In this document: positions 15,810 through 27,662 of the stretch, in pieces
How the letters are laid out: each line of letters starts with the position of its first letter
Numbering within the stretch: position 1 is the stretch's first letter
From: Marchantia polymorpha subsp. ruderalis
Lineage: Eukaryota > Streptophyta > Marchantiopsida > Marchantiales > Marchantiaceae
NCBI GenBank assembly: GCA_037833965.1
Contig: AP031356.1
Location: forward strand, 10,810,501-10,874,500
Length of the DNA: 64,000 bases
Direction: 5' to 3'
Made by a program: the position numbers and the translations under genes
Notes under the pieces: model-generated
Databases searched by the model: none
The model's input: the letters and a program-made list of their open reading frames with translations, nothing else
What the model was told of the DNA's origin: nothing

Positions 15810-18555
15810 CACACAAATCGTTTTGACATTATGAATTCTGATGAAAAGCTAAAGCTCCTCTCGATGGCTCATCGGGAGGACGAATAGGCCAACCGAAGAC
15901 ATAGAAAGTGAAGAAGAAGAAAAAGAAGGGAAGGTTCTGACTCGAGAGCAAGCTCGAGCAAGTCGTGCCTTCTTGAAGCCTGGCCTCACCAGTGTACGAC
16001 TTGCAGGGTCTGGCATTGGTCGACGGACGACGCATAATTGATGGGATCCAGGAGCAGCAGGAGGAGGAAGGCCAGGCCTGTAATATGATGTAGATCCGGA
16101 CATGTACACACACTGATCACGGTGATAAAGTTCCACGGTGTCCATTGCTCTTCAAGTAAAGCCGACGGTTGAGGCGGGGCATCGAACTTGCATGCATTCC
16201 GGAGACAGAAGAAGATTTTGCCCAACGCAGTGTTGCGAGTCACGGAAACCCACAGAGATGAGTTAGCCAGAAATGTCACGAAGCAGTATTCTTCGAGGAG
16301 CTTGTGAGTCCTGAACATACGTACATACAGCAATCGATCGCCTCCTCTCTACTGTTGGGTGTGTCCCTTTCGTGCACACGCGAGGGCAGTCAGTCAGTCA
16401 GTCGATTCTGAGAAGCTGGGTCGGTCGGTCGTTGGTTCGTTCGTCTGCACCGAAGTTCTTTTTCTGGTGGAATTCTCTTTTACTCGTCCTGGAGGCCGCG
16501 TTCTGTAACTAACTCTCCTGGTGCCTTTCTGTGCGTTCCTCCGTCCTTCTGTGACAGGAGCAAACTCCCATGGATGTCGACTCCGTTCCTCATCCAGGAA
16601 TCATTTCGTTTCGTTTGCTTACACATTTTTACGTACAATCAACTGTTCGTGAAATCTTCCTCCCTTTCCTTCCTTCTGGAGATCGAAGGTCTTCTGCATA
16701 CTTGCAGCGGTAAAGAATTTCGTGCGGGCAGAAAGATAAGCAGGTTTAACGTCCATCAGCGAGGATTCCCATTTTTGAAAGTTCCATGGCCTATCGACCG
16801 AGTGAATATACGGACATGTAGCTGTTTCTCCTTCTGCTCGTACGCCCGCTCTCTACCCTCCACCCACATTGGCCGAGGATGGACTCCCACCAGGAGTTCA
16901 GCTTCTTTGTATACTTGTTAGGAGCAGACTGAGTTAATGTCTGATAGGAATAAATGGTCCCTGACTAGATCCAAGCATCGTCGGTGCAGAAGTTCAGTTC
17001 GCCGAACTCCGTGCCAGTTTTGCGCTAGTCAACACATTATCTAGCCATTAGAATCTAGATTGTAAAGATGTGCCACCGACAGAGAGTGCAAATTGCACTA
17101 TGTAAAAAGTACATTGGATTCGTCCAACTGTTCCATTTCAATACAAAGTCACCCAACATCTATACTTACACCACGCGATCCTTCGTGTTCCGATGTACAA
17201 GCGAAGAGAATGGCCCTCGCTGCGTTTAGCTCTCTCTGAGTCTCTGTAATCGTGCTTCTACTCACTTGAAGATCCTCGATGTCGGAGTTACATTCGCAAT
17301 GGTTGAATATTACTGGCAATTCACTTTCTTCGCTTTCCACTCTGTGGCTCTGTGTTCGAGTTGTGTCGGAAGAAAAGGTCGACTTCGTTTCCAAGTTCGA
17401 ACCGGCTCGCTGGACGTTCAGGATAACGTGCTAACAATCAGTTTTGAGTCAATGCACAAATACGAGCAGGGCTCGGTGCACTGGGTTACTGCGAGCGTGC
17501 ATATGCACATGCCTGGAAGCCAATTGAGATTCTTCTTGGAAAGACTCCAGACTCTGTCATGTCACGTTCGTCTCGTGTGACCGTCGCAGATGTGTATATG
17601 CATTTTGGATGGATGTGTTGGCCGAATTTGCTTCATGCTATCACAATCCATTCAATCTGCATCTTACGTCGATTGAAGTGTGCCTGGGAAAAGGAAGAAT
17701 TTCGTTTTTATTTCATCTTCATGGCCGCAGAAATGTCAGGCGCAGTCGAAGAGAAAACTGGATGAAAGAGCAAAAAAGGGACTACATTCTGGCACTTGGA
17801 AAGTAGGTTCAGATAGTGTCATGGAGAAGAGAGGTTTCTGTGACGATTTCCATTCTCGGCAACAGAAATGTAAATCTTCCACGGTTACACGATCTGTTTG
17901 ATTACAAGTTCTCTCTCCACCAGGAGAACAAGGTTCTTTCTACAGTGCGCTCGATGGTTTTCGAGGCTTGATAAGTTTTATCGCACATGTTTATGGTGGG
18001 CACAATCGTACTATGTTCGATGGAATATACATGGTGGTCTTTTGTTTTCAGGCAAGTGTTTCAGAGAGGTAGATATAGACATGATCTTTAATTTAATTTT
18101 ACAGTTAATCTATTGTGACGAGTATTTGGAAAACTTAGTGGTTTTACCTTTGCTCCACTTTCGATTCAAGAATTCAGATTACATCATTTACCTTCAGGGC
18201 TTACATATTTAAGTTTTGGCCCCGCCATATTCGTTATATCTTTCTCTAATTATCACACGACAGAAAAATGATTGGTTAAAACTATGAGAAATTTGGTTCG
18301 GTGGTGACTGGTCGCTAGCAGCACGGGTTTACATATGCTTTTAAGATTTTTATCGTGCGAACGAAACAATTTTGCGGTGAGGTACGCGACGGCTGCGTCG
18401 AATTTCTGCAGCATCTTCCACTAGTCATTCAGTCGAAAAATTGAACGTGTACGACACAATTTGCCGGAGCTGTGAACTATGAGCAGAATTTAATACTCAC
18501 TTAAACTAGCAGTCATCATGATATCTGCGCTTCTGGCCACAACCACGTGATCATC
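15810..18555. other. Downstream of DMP; no supported gene
   Basis: Holds the DMP 3' flank and otherwise short conflicting frames on both strands. Simple repeats AGTC (about 16388-16405) and TCGG (about 16428) occur. 17900-18500 is more AT-rich. Nothing recognisable. Confidence 0.4.
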
Positions 18556-19053
18556 ATGCCAGAAGATATCACGGCCACGTCCATGGTCGAACCAACGCAC
18601 GTTTACAACGTACAATCCCTTCGGAGCAGGAAACTTTTGGATGTTGGGTCGGACGGCTATGGAGAGACAGGCCGAAAAGGAGCGAAAAAAGACCGCCGCC
18701 AGCCGAATATACGCCTACGGCCAAATATACAAGACGGGACCGGAAATTGCATACAAAGCAAAGGGAGCAGAAAGGCGAAAACGAAGACGAAGGAGTTCAC
18801 AGTTATAATACGCTATGGAAGTAAAAGTATTACAGAGGAGGTAAATCGTGGCGATGAGCTTTACTCGGAAAAACAGGGCGCCGCCAGGAATTACAAGAGG
18901 AGAGGCTCTGTGGATATGGATGTGACCTACACAGATCAGTCGCTGTTTCTAGATGGTCGGGGCCAGTTCTTCTCCCAAATCTTCTTCGAGCGTGCCGTCG
19001 AATCGCGAACCGAATTGCTGGAAGATTTTACATGTAACATGTTGAGTATGTAA
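18556..19053 (+). CDS. Hypothetical ORF, 165 aa, unknown
   Basis: ATG-started open frame with a basic middle (SRKAKTKTKEFTVIIRYGSK) and an acidic/aromatic C-terminal part (GRGQFFSQIFFERAVESR). No signal peptide, membrane helix or known motif. A short imperfect inverted repeat (gatatc...ttctggc / gccagaagatatc) spans its start. Length and a single clean frame are the only arguments, codon use is unremarkable, and chance openness is possible. Confidence 0.22.
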   Translation: MPEDITATSMVEPTHVYNVQSLRSRKLLDVGSDGYGETGRKGAKKDRRQPNIRLRPNIQDGTGNCIQSKGSRKAKTKTKEFTVIIRYGSKSITEEVNRGDELYSEKQGAARNYKRRGSVDMDVTYTDQSLFLDGRGQFFSQIFFERAVESRTELLEDFTCNMLSM

Positions 19054-19666
19054 GTATGTACATGACTGGCCGGGTATGACTGATCGGATCGCCACCCAAG
19101 ACATCTGCCCTGCCTATCAGCAACCTATACACAAAAGTATCGATCCATTTCACAGTATCATAACAGCAATCCTAGATCTCCTTCGGCTCAATTACAGGGA
19201 TCAGAGCTCAGCGTGTGGCCGTGCGCGTGCGTGCGTGCAGTGATAAGAGCTGTCGAGCCCACTCGACTGAAGCATCCGAATAGCTCGCAGGGATTTGTAC
19301 ACAAGAGTCTCCGCTTTCGACGACCCCCTCGACCTCCTTGTCAGATCCTTCGAGTCCGCTTCGATCGTCCGAAGCTGCAAATCTCCGGCATTGCAACACT
19401 CGATCTCGTGATCCCGTCGCGTCTCAAAATTAGCTGCCAGTGGAAGTGGGAGCAACGTCGAGGCGTTGAGACTCTTCCTTCCTTCTATCTACGTACACGG
19501 AAAACAATCGCTGCTTGCCTCGTGCCCTGCTCCGATATCGAAGCAACGAGAAGAGATTGTAAATGTTCATCTCGAGAAGGCCTCGCGACCAATATTGTGC
19601 AGTAGCACCTTCGTGTGTGCAGTGGGTCGTGCGTGCCTGAGAATATAATCGAGGCAGGGATCGACC

Positions 19667-20113
19667 TCACGCGTATCGGCCTTCGAAAGCGTGCTTCAGA
19701 TGATCCATGTAAGACATTTCCAGCAGGCTCAGAGTGATGCCAATGTCGGGCTCGGGGTCCACGACCTCGACGGCTTTGCCGAGCGATCGGACCTTCTTCG
19801 GCGCGGGCACCAGGCTCGAGTCCATATCCAGAGCTTCCAGAGCGTCGGCCGTGACGGCCACGTACGCCTCGCGCATCTTGCCCCAGAGGGCAGGGTCGGC
19901 GCCATCTTCCAGCGTCGACACCTGCGAGCCCCGCTTCACGTGCCGGAAGCCCAAATTGGCCACCTTCAGCTTGCGGTGCATGCGCACTGCGAAGCCCGCC
20001 TGCGACGACTCCAGCGGCACGCGGTCGTGCCTCTTCCTCCGCCCCATTCGCCTCACCCTCCTGCTCAACATCTGCGACGCCGACTCATCCAAGTACGTCT
20101 CCACGCAATTCAT
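19667..20113 (-). CDS. GC3-rich unknown protein, 148 aa
   Basis: The frame opens upstream (to 20236), but I place the start at the ATG at 20113 because the sequence before it is low-complexity leader (GATC and CGAGG repeats) and the protein after it is well behaved. Nearly every codon ends in G or C, as in the DMP gene, while other frames lack this bias, so this is the coding frame. The protein starts MNCVETYLDESASQMLSRRV, has a basic segment (RRMGRRKRHDR, about residues 22-32), a middle with FRHVKRGSQVSTLEDG and an acidic, leucine-rich end (ITLSLLEMSYMDHLKHAF). No signal peptide or transmembrane helix. I do not recognise the family. A nuclear or cytosolic regulatory protein would fit the basic patch, but that is only inference. 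Confidence 0.55.
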   Translation of the reverse strand: MNCVETYLDESASQMLSRRVRRMGRRKRHDRVPLESSQAGFAVRMHRKLKVANLGFRHVKRGSQVSTLEDGADPALWGKMREAYVAVTADALEALDMDSSLVPAPKKVRSLGKAVEVVDPEPDIGITLSLLEMSYMDHLKHAFEGRYA

Positions 20114-21546
20114 CTTCTCGCGCCGCGATCGATCGATCGATCGTCTTTCCTTTCCTCGCCTCGCCTCGCCTTGCCTTCCCCGAATCTGCAAAGCCACAAG
20201 CGAGTCCCTAAGAATTGGAGTCCCTCCAACAGACACTTCGAGCTCTCGGTCTGCTGCCAGCAGATATGAGTGACTAACTAGTTGATTTATGGAATCTCAG
20301 TGTGAGGATGCACAGAGCAGTTCGACTGATATGTTTCGAGTGAAGGAGGTGAGCAATCCGGCCAGTGAGAGCTTCCGCGATTGAAAGCTGTCAGATCCAA
20401 ACATAACTGGAAGAGCAGATGGGCTGAAATCCATACGAGCTCGAAGAAGGCTCATCCTCCTGTGCCCACACTCTCGCTCTCTCGGCCACTGACTGCAATA
20501 GGAACTCACATCTAGAAAGCTCTCTCTCTCTGAACTCTCTCTACTCGGAGAAACCGACTGATGCAGGGCTAGCTGCAACAGAGCGACTACACCAAAACGA
20601 TGAAGGAGGAGGAGGAGGAGGAGGAGAGGAGCGAGGGAGAGGGAGGAGAAGAGAATTGAATTTACCGTGCCAGGCTTTTCTAGCACTGCGCAGAGCAGAA
20701 CCTTCCCAAGCAACAGGATCCGATCCAAAAATTCGGAAAACCTGGATTCTTATGTCAGCGCTTGACTCGGACTAGAACAACAGCAGCAGCAGCTCACACA
20801 CACACACGAATTCGCTTGCTCGCAACCCGCGCACACGAATTCCAGACCTGCAACGGCTTTTCTCCACAGAAAGTGCGCAGTTACGTGTCGTGTCACACAA
20901 ATCTCACTGTACAGATTGCTTGCTACATTGACTGAATGACTGTATATACACCGCGATGCAGCAGTTTCTTCAGTTCAAACAGGCGGACCTGCACCTTCTC
21001 CGAGCTTCGGCTCTTATACATTCCTCCGCCACTCTCTTCCGTCCTGGCCTGCTTTTCTAAAAGGTCTAGGCACCCTATCCCGACCCTACAGGGGACCGCA
21101 GCAGCAGTTTCCAACAGATGTCGGTCGTAGGGACCTGCACCGGGCGCGACGCCTCAAGGGAGGCGAACCACGTCAGGGATATCTTGGAGCACATTCGACT
21201 GCGTCCGCTTGGCATTATTCCGAGGCAGGCAGGGACTAAATTTGGGGCGATTCTGTGGTCCGATGGCGAGCAAGGTTTGCAGGGATCTGGAGACGGGAGG
21301 TGCTGGAAACTGGCTCATCTCTTGAGGAATGGGAGGGCTACATTTGGCCCGGGGAGGCTGATGTGGTCGTGACTGGTCACCGTGCAGCACCCACCACGGG
21401 GTGACATGTAGGCGCCGGGCCTCTTCCACGTGGCCGTGGCGTACAAGCTTCCAGTTTGTTGGAGTAATGATTTCAGACGTTCTGTAGTGGACACTCTGTC
21501 TACGGAAGCTCTCGACTACGGTTGGAGGCACAACCTCAAAGGGCAT
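20114..21546. other. Upstream flank with simple repeats, no supported gene
   Basis: Contains GATC repeats at about 20131-20144 (probable leader of the 148-aa gene), a GGA tract at about 20604-20629, CAG and CA runs near 20780-20808. A leucine-rich minus-strand frame at 20297-20728 is produced by the GGA tract and is not accepted as a gene. Confidence 0.5.
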
Positions 21547-21601
21547 GCCTAATTCGCATTCTTTCATATATAGCCTGTATATGAAAGAATGCGAATTAGG
21601 C
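21547..21601. repeat. Perfect inverted repeat, 24-bp arms, 7-base loop
   Basis: Left arm 21547-21570 begins gcctaattcgcattctttc, loop tagcctg, right arm 21578-21601 is its exact reverse complement ending gcgaattaggc. No mismatch over 24 pairs. Confidence 0.97.
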
Positions 21602-21649
21602 AAATTTGTGTGTACATACGAGGGCATGCTCGTATGTACACACAAATTT
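21602..21649. repeat. Second perfect inverted repeat, 21-bp arms, 6-base loop
   Basis: Left arm 21602-21622 begins aaatttgtgtgtacatacg, loop ggcatg, right arm 21629-21649 is its exact reverse complement. It abuts the previous hairpin with no intervening base. Confidence 0.97.
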
Positions 21650-24600
21650 ATCCTTCCCGAGTTTATCAGCCGCTCTACTTCCAAGTGTGATGTATTTTGA
21701 CGGAAGTACAATTTTGAGACGTCAACGTACATATTTTAATACTTTAATACGGGCGTGCCTTTTGACTCTGAAAGGGGGAATGGGCATGACTCAACAAATT
21801 TTGTTGTGCCTCCAATCCTACTCTCAGACGGGTGCTTCGAGATCAAGGGGCACGTGAAGACAGCCAGCGCCTTGAGTTGCATCGATCGATCGTTCGCCGT
21901 CACGTGTTCGTGCTACCGAGATCACCTTGTTCGCATCATTTCAGTATGCAGCAGAGTTTTCAGCTTCGATCAGATATTGAGTTGTGCTTAAGGTTCGAAC
22001 GTGTCACGTTCGGATGGAGATCTTTCTTTCCTTCGGACACTCTTCTAGAGCTGCCACCTTTCGGCTTAGGAGTCTGGTGGTGCCTCGAACGAGTTGGTGT
22101 GGCCGGGGGTGGTTCTGGCACCACTTCATACATTTTCAGATCAAAGGATGCCAACACATTAGCGGGCAAAATATCATCATCTCTCCGATTTACAAAACTG
22201 CCTCGCTTTCAAAATGCAATACTGTACTGTACGTAGCTCGCGCAATTTCTTATGTGGTTTTGTTCCTTGTGACCGTAAGGATTACTGAATCCTTGACCGC
22301 TTCTTTCAAAAGTATATTCTTCCACTTGCAGAGAATGTCCAGAAGAATCTTCTTTCCAGATAGATATGGCAGAGTTCAGTAGATGACTTATCTGCGTTTA
22401 CTACAGTTAGGGCAGAACGAAGTCGACCGATCAAAAGTAAAATCTTAGCTCAACACAAATCACAACCTTCACTGAAGTATTCCTTGACATAGATTCCATA
22501 TTAGCTCCCCTACGCACAGTAAGAAGTCAAAGGCGAGAGAGAAGTCGAGTTCATGTTGCCTCCTCCTACGGCTTAATGGCTGCACAAATATAGGGGAGTA
22601 ACTTTTTCCACATCGGTTCAACATGAATCTGCTGAAATTCTCAAACCTCCAGTAGGACCTTGAATGCTGACTTACAAACGGTGTGGTGACTGGACTACAA
22701 CCTGAAAGCTCTAGAAAACTATGGGAGCAAACTATTGCTCCCATCCTTTCTGCTCTTTACTTTGCCTCCCGCGTACTAGAAAATTCCGGCGAAGCATCCT
22801 ATTATATCCTATCAAAGGGTGTCCTCAAGAGTATGAAAGCGGGCAAAATAGAGCTCCGGACAAAGTCAAGCTCTTCTGATTTCTTAGTTCTCAAGTCTGG
22901 ACATTCATGAAACCTCCGGTACTCAAATCGAGGTTCTTTGTCATCACTCGGTCGTGCTAGGGGACAGAAGACCTGAACCTTGGTGATAAGGAAGAATCTT
23001 CAATCTTTAGCTCTTTCTGTAATCTTTAGACACCAATGGATTACGGGCTCAAAACCTGAACTGGTCCTGCTTTATATGATACGCCGCAGTCGCGCAAGCC
23101 ATGTATATATTTACGATAAAACAAAGCCTGCCTCTCGCCTTCTCTACGGGCTGGAATCGGAAGTGGAGTTCAAGCTTTTGATCTTCCACAGAAGAATCTG
23201 AATCAGAAAGGAATCATTATTCTTTGCTTCCTTATTTTTCTTATCTTCGAAATAACCTTTCCATGGAGGATTAAAACAATCACAGTCTCCATTTCAGGAC
23301 AGGAGCAATTCCCCCTACTCCTTTCCTTGTCGCATGTCATCGATCCTCTACAACAGACAAACGACGTAGGGGATGAGAATGGAAAGTGCCTGTGGAGGCA
23401 GGTGGAACGTTATACAAGAGAGGATAGAACCGTATGAAGCACCAACGACCTCCATGAAAGGCAGCGACTTCGCACGTTCATGAACTTGTGCCCTTCCTGC
23501 CACGCTCGTTGTGTTCTTCCAGACTTCAGATTAGGGACATGAATACAAAGGATAAAGAATACTGAAGACCTATTTACTGGTACGTTGATGAAATAACGTG
23601 GTAGCATGGAGCCTTGGTGAGTGCAATGTAATGTTTGTTAGGGAGTAATTGATGTATGTATATATATAATCGAAAATAAAATACAAATAAATTTTATTTA
23701 ATTATTTTTATTACTTATTACCAAAATGTAATAGGTTATTGTTCACTCTCTCTGTCGTAAGTAAAAAAAATATGTCATTAATCCATAGTTTTTAAGACTA
23801 GATCAATAAATAATTAGATAAGAATACAGCTCAGAACCAGTGGGTCAGCAAGCAATATCAAAAGAGATTAAATCAAACGCCACATGCAAATAACTTAGTA
23901 AGACGATCGTGTACATAGAATACATCTGGACCACTATTTTGTGTTGGTGCAATAATGTAAACTCCTCAGACCCTACTAGCATTTTAATAATACGTTAAGG
24001 TATGTGACTATCATACATCGCTCTTCAAAGATCTTTTTTTGGAGGTATTATGAGTCGATTGTAACAAGTAATTCCCTCTTGTCAAGAGTCATCTAAGAAT
24101 AGAAAGAAATAGAAGAATCGCAGAAAAATTGTAAGAAATATATGATTCGTTCAACAAAAACCAAACATCTATATCTCGTTCTTCAGTGTATTCAATACAT
24201 TATTAGTCAGAGTTCGTAGCCATGGCTCTACATAGGACACCTTTTTGGTGTAATAATGAGGAGACACGTCCAGCTCGTTTAGGGTTTGTCCAAATGCTTG
24301 TGTTGTGGGTAGACAGTGTGATGTACATAGTCAGGATATATCATCTGTACTGGGACGTAATTCCCGTCACGATACTCTCTAGTGGGGACTAACCCGATCC
24401 TACCCGTTTGGTTCCTTTCGTGTATTTCTCGATGGGGCCTGCCCATCAAGTAGTACCCCTCCAATAGACCAGTCTCTAAGGTCAAAGGTCAAATGTCAAA
24501 TGTCACGGGTTTTCGATCTGCACTAAACTTCAAAATGCAAATTTATCCCGACTGTGATGAGAGGCGAAGCGCTACACAAGTGACCTGTCTCAAGCAGGTG

Positions 24601-25939
24601 AACAAAACAAACAGCCGTTCACTCTCACTGAAGTGAGCTGGAAGCTTCAGTGAGATAAGAATCCATTCTATCGTACTTACAACATAACCTCTGTAGACAG
24701 CTGAAGGTTCGTTCTGACACATAGGGGACATGAACGATCGAGTAGCGTCTTGCTCGCTAGAAGCTAACGTCATCTCACCGAACTTCAGATAGTGCTTCGA
24801 TGCCGTGGTTGCAGAGAACGGATGAATGTGCATCCCTTATCACAAAAGTTCTGCTCTGAAACATCTGCTTGTCCTACTCTGCCCAGCCGATCCTGCAAGA
24901 TTAGAAGGATTCGGAATCAGCATCCACATATTCACACATATATTCACATGGTTTTCGTCCCTCTTTGTCTGCTACCGGTCGTTGGCACTTCCAAGTCGAG
25001 CATATGCGAGACCTTTATACTTTGTTCAATTTCGACCAGAGGCATCTTCGAGGATCTTAGCTGGAATCTATATGGTTTTCTCAGCTTCTGTTGAGCTTGA
25101 GTGATGAAACGTCATGTGATCATCATTCATTCACTCTACTTTGTGGCTCCTCCACCCACTCAATGCCCTGTTCTCAAGTGGAAATTCGAATCAGGAATGA
25201 ATATACGGTTCCCCCCTATACGTAGCGCATTCGCAGTTTCTTGCACTCTGAGAGAGATTTACTGACCAAGTCCCGGAACTTTCATAATGAATATGCTTCA
25301 GAATCAGAAACAGATGCTTTTGTCTGGAGCATGGGCAACCTGACTCTCGATGGTTCCTGCGTCACAATTTCACGAAACGAGCTTTTTGGAGCTTAGGGGA
25401 TCGGAAGTAGATCTCTCTTTCTTCTCTGTGCTGAGGACCTTTGAGGTGTCTAGGAGTGGAGTTCATCCTCGAACTCTATGATTAATCTTTCACTCTGATG
25501 AATGCTTATGGCCGATTCAATCTATGTCCACGACTTTCGTAACCACATTCAGTCCCATGTCAAAAGAGACATCGTGACCTCAATTCAAGAAAGTGGTGAG
25601 AGAAATTCAGAAGAAAATTGATGTGACTTGGCTCCTGATTCGGACTCGAATCAGCAGAAATATCTTAAGCGTACATCCGTCAAAATAGTCGAATCGCCAC
25701 TACTGTATTGCTGGTCTCCTAAGGGCGGCCCGGATCTTCGATAAACCCTCCCGACAACTGCAGAGCTGTCGCACTGAATGTGACTGAGGTGTTTGTTGGA
25801 GGCGGATTTGATTTGCATGTTGGACAGAATCTATCAATTTCTGGGAAAACTCCGTAAAAAAGAACTGCGCTCGTGCTGGTCTACCTAATGGGAGTCCCGT
25901 ATCCTGCACGCGGACTTCGGTTGGAGCTGAAGAACGCTG
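21650..25939. other. Intergenic, no supported gene
   Basis: Short frames only. 23600-24200 is AT-rich. At 24480-24505 there are short tandem copies of gtcaaatgt. An 11-bp inverted repeat (tctcactgaag / cttcagtgaga) lies at 24623-24655. I see no domain in any frame, and no tRNA recognised by eye. Confidence 0.4.
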
Positions 25940-26149
25940 TCACTTCCATGGAGAGCGTTCGTCGCGGCCTTGGGGCCTGCGAGCTTGAGCCTTGTTGGCG
26001 ATCTTGGGACTCTGAGAGAACGGGGCCCTCTGCTTCTCAGGGGTCCTCTTGCCCCTCGGCCCTGGAATGTTAACATCCTGCTGCTCCTGCTGCGAATCGG
26101 CGACCATTTTCTTGGGCCCCATCGTCTGCTCACAGTCTGTGCACGTCAT
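25940..26149 (-). CDS. Small GC3-rich ORF or exon, basic, unknown
   Basis: 69-aa ATG frame starting MTCTDCEQTMGPKK, then glutamine-rich and basic (NIPGPRGKRTPEKQR). Third positions are mostly G or C (AAG, CAG, AGG, GCC), which supports coding. It could be a complete small protein or a first exon: a donor-like gtgaca follows the TGG AA near its end. It lies 300 bp downstream of the ORF at 26450-26794 on the same strand and may belong to the same transcript. Function unknown. Confidence 0.35.
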   Translation of the reverse strand: MTCTDCEQTMGPKKMVADSQQEQQDVNIPGPRGKRTPEKQRAPFSQSPKIANKAQARRPQGRDERSPWK

Positions 26150-26449
26150 GATGTTTGGGCTCGATTGTGAGTGGCAGTAGAAATGTTCGCTAAAGTTGCT
26201 TGGTTACAACCTTATGCCTGGCATTTGGGCTACCTCTGCCACACTACACTAGATCCTTCTGCTGCTGGACAAATTTGCTGTGCCTGATCCACCGATTCCC
26301 CGGATTGCCCTCGATGGATTGCATCCTCCGAATCGTTGTGACGTTTACCGAATGCATGGTGCCGCGAAGTGGGACTCGTTGCCAATCTCCGAATTTAGCT
26401 CCCGCCGAATCGAACCAGTGAGCGGAAGGACTGTCTCATCACGTGCCAG

Positions 26450-26794
26450 TCAGTCTGAAACGCGGGGCCGTCTCGAACTCAAGAGGAGCATCTTGACGAT
26501 CTTGCTGCCTCGCGGACTCTGCTGCTTCTTGGAGAGGAAGAAGGCGGAATTGAGAGGCCCCAGGGGAAGAATGATGCAGCTGGCCCTGGCGCCGCGCAGG
26601 GCGGCCTTGAGCGCGCGGCTGTGCTTGCAGGCCACGCAGAGCCAGATCACGTTCCAGGCCCTGGAGTAGGAGGGCGAGCAGCTGGAGCCGAAGAGCACCC
26701 CACTCAGCGACGGCGACAGCGCCAGCTCGAGCGACATGCATTCCCCGGGATCTGCCGATCTCATGTCCTTCGTCGACATCGAGAACGCGCACAT
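26450..26794 (-). CDS. GC3-rich unknown ORF, 114 aa
   Basis: The ATG at 26794 is the first after an in-frame TGA, so the frame is complete: 114 aa starting MCAFSMSTKDMRS. Two overlapping longer frames exist, but only this one has almost all codons ending in G/C through its middle (CTG GCG CTG TCG CCG TCG, AAC GTG ATC TGG CTC TGC GTG GCC TGC AAG), so I take it as the coding frame. Features: a Ser-rich part, SRAWNVIWLCVACKHSRAL with a CxxC pair, then basic LSKKQQSPRGSKIVKML. No known domain recognised. It may be one exon of a larger gene that includes 25940-26149. Confidence 0.45.
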   Translation of the reverse strand: MCAFSMSTKDMRSADPGECMSLELALSPSLSGVLFGSSCSPSYSRAWNVIWLCVACKHSRALKAALRGARASCIILPLGPLNSAFFLSKKQQSPRGSKIVKMLLLSSRRPRVSD

Positions 26795-27638
26795 TGGCCT
26801 CCGCGTTCAAAAATCGAGGAGACGCCGAGCGCTGCCCAGACGCAGACTCCATGAGCCCCCGTTGCAACCGCCTCTTTGCTGCTCCCCCACTCTTGCCGCT
26901 TGAGCTGCAACCGTTCTGCTCACGGCGTCGACCACCATTTCCGACCTTGAATCGGATCAGGCTCGTGTGACGTCGTTTCGGAGCTGAACTCCAGTCCCTC
27001 CCTGCGTCGATGAGGGCCAAATTCTGTGGCTATTTTCTAGCCCAGTTCGATCTGCGTGAGGCCAGATCATCATGTGCTGTAAACTCTGAGACCACTGACT
27101 GCGTCCACTTCAGACTTTGCTCGGGGTGACGAGTGTTCTGATCGATGCACAAGAAACTGTCAGTTGTGGATTTTGCGGTGTTGGTGTCTGTGAACGAGCA
27201 AGTTGGAGTCAAGGGATCGTGGGAGGTACAACTTTGACGTCCTGTTTGAGAACCGGATAGATATGGTTTAGATGTTTCTTTCCATAGCTTCTGGCAGACA
27301 GGCTGAGTGAATGCGGTATCAGCAAGTCACAGCTGAATCTGAAAATGTACCACCCGAATTGTAATTTTCTTTGATATATGCAAGACGTACCCGTCAAGCA
27401 GGGACCAAAGTGGGTACCACTAATCCTGAACCAACCTAAGAAAAATATAATGGAAACGTGTAGCAAGCGACGAAATGCTTCGGGGAGTTGAAATAAGTTC
27501 AGATCCCGAGACAAGCTTCATCCTGGTCATTGATAGTTTCCGGTCCAGACAAAAAAAGTACTCAATTTGGTTTCTCTATTAAACAAAAAACAGTACAGTT
27601 ATGATGTCAATCTTGATTAAAAGAAACAAATCAATATA

Positions 27639-27662
27639 AATATATATATATATATATATATA
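27639..27662. repeat. TA dinucleotide microsatellite
   Basis: About twelve TA units. Confidence 0.9.

Noticed and set aside
15237..15826. 191-aa minus-strand and 160-aa plus-strand frames across the DMP gene
   Set aside because: Shadows of the DMP coding frame; His/Arg/Gln-rich translations without domain.
19691..20273. Two plus-strand frames of 179-192 aa opposite the 148-aa gene
   Set aside because: Third-position bias marks the minus frame at 19667-20113 as coding; these are antisense shadows.
20297..20728. 143-aa minus-strand frame with eight leucines in a row
   Set aside because: Produced by the GGA/TCC microsatellite; starts within low-complexity DNA and has no domain.
21154..21732. 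192-aa minus-strand frame across the twin hairpins
   Set aside because: Its N-terminal part is translated hairpin sequence read twice in opposite sense; no domain, no coding bias evident.
26439..27020. 193-aa minus-strand frame overlapping the 114-aa ORF
   Set aside because: Arg/Gln/Ala/Leu-rich frame-shadow; the +1-shifted frame has the G/C third-position bias.
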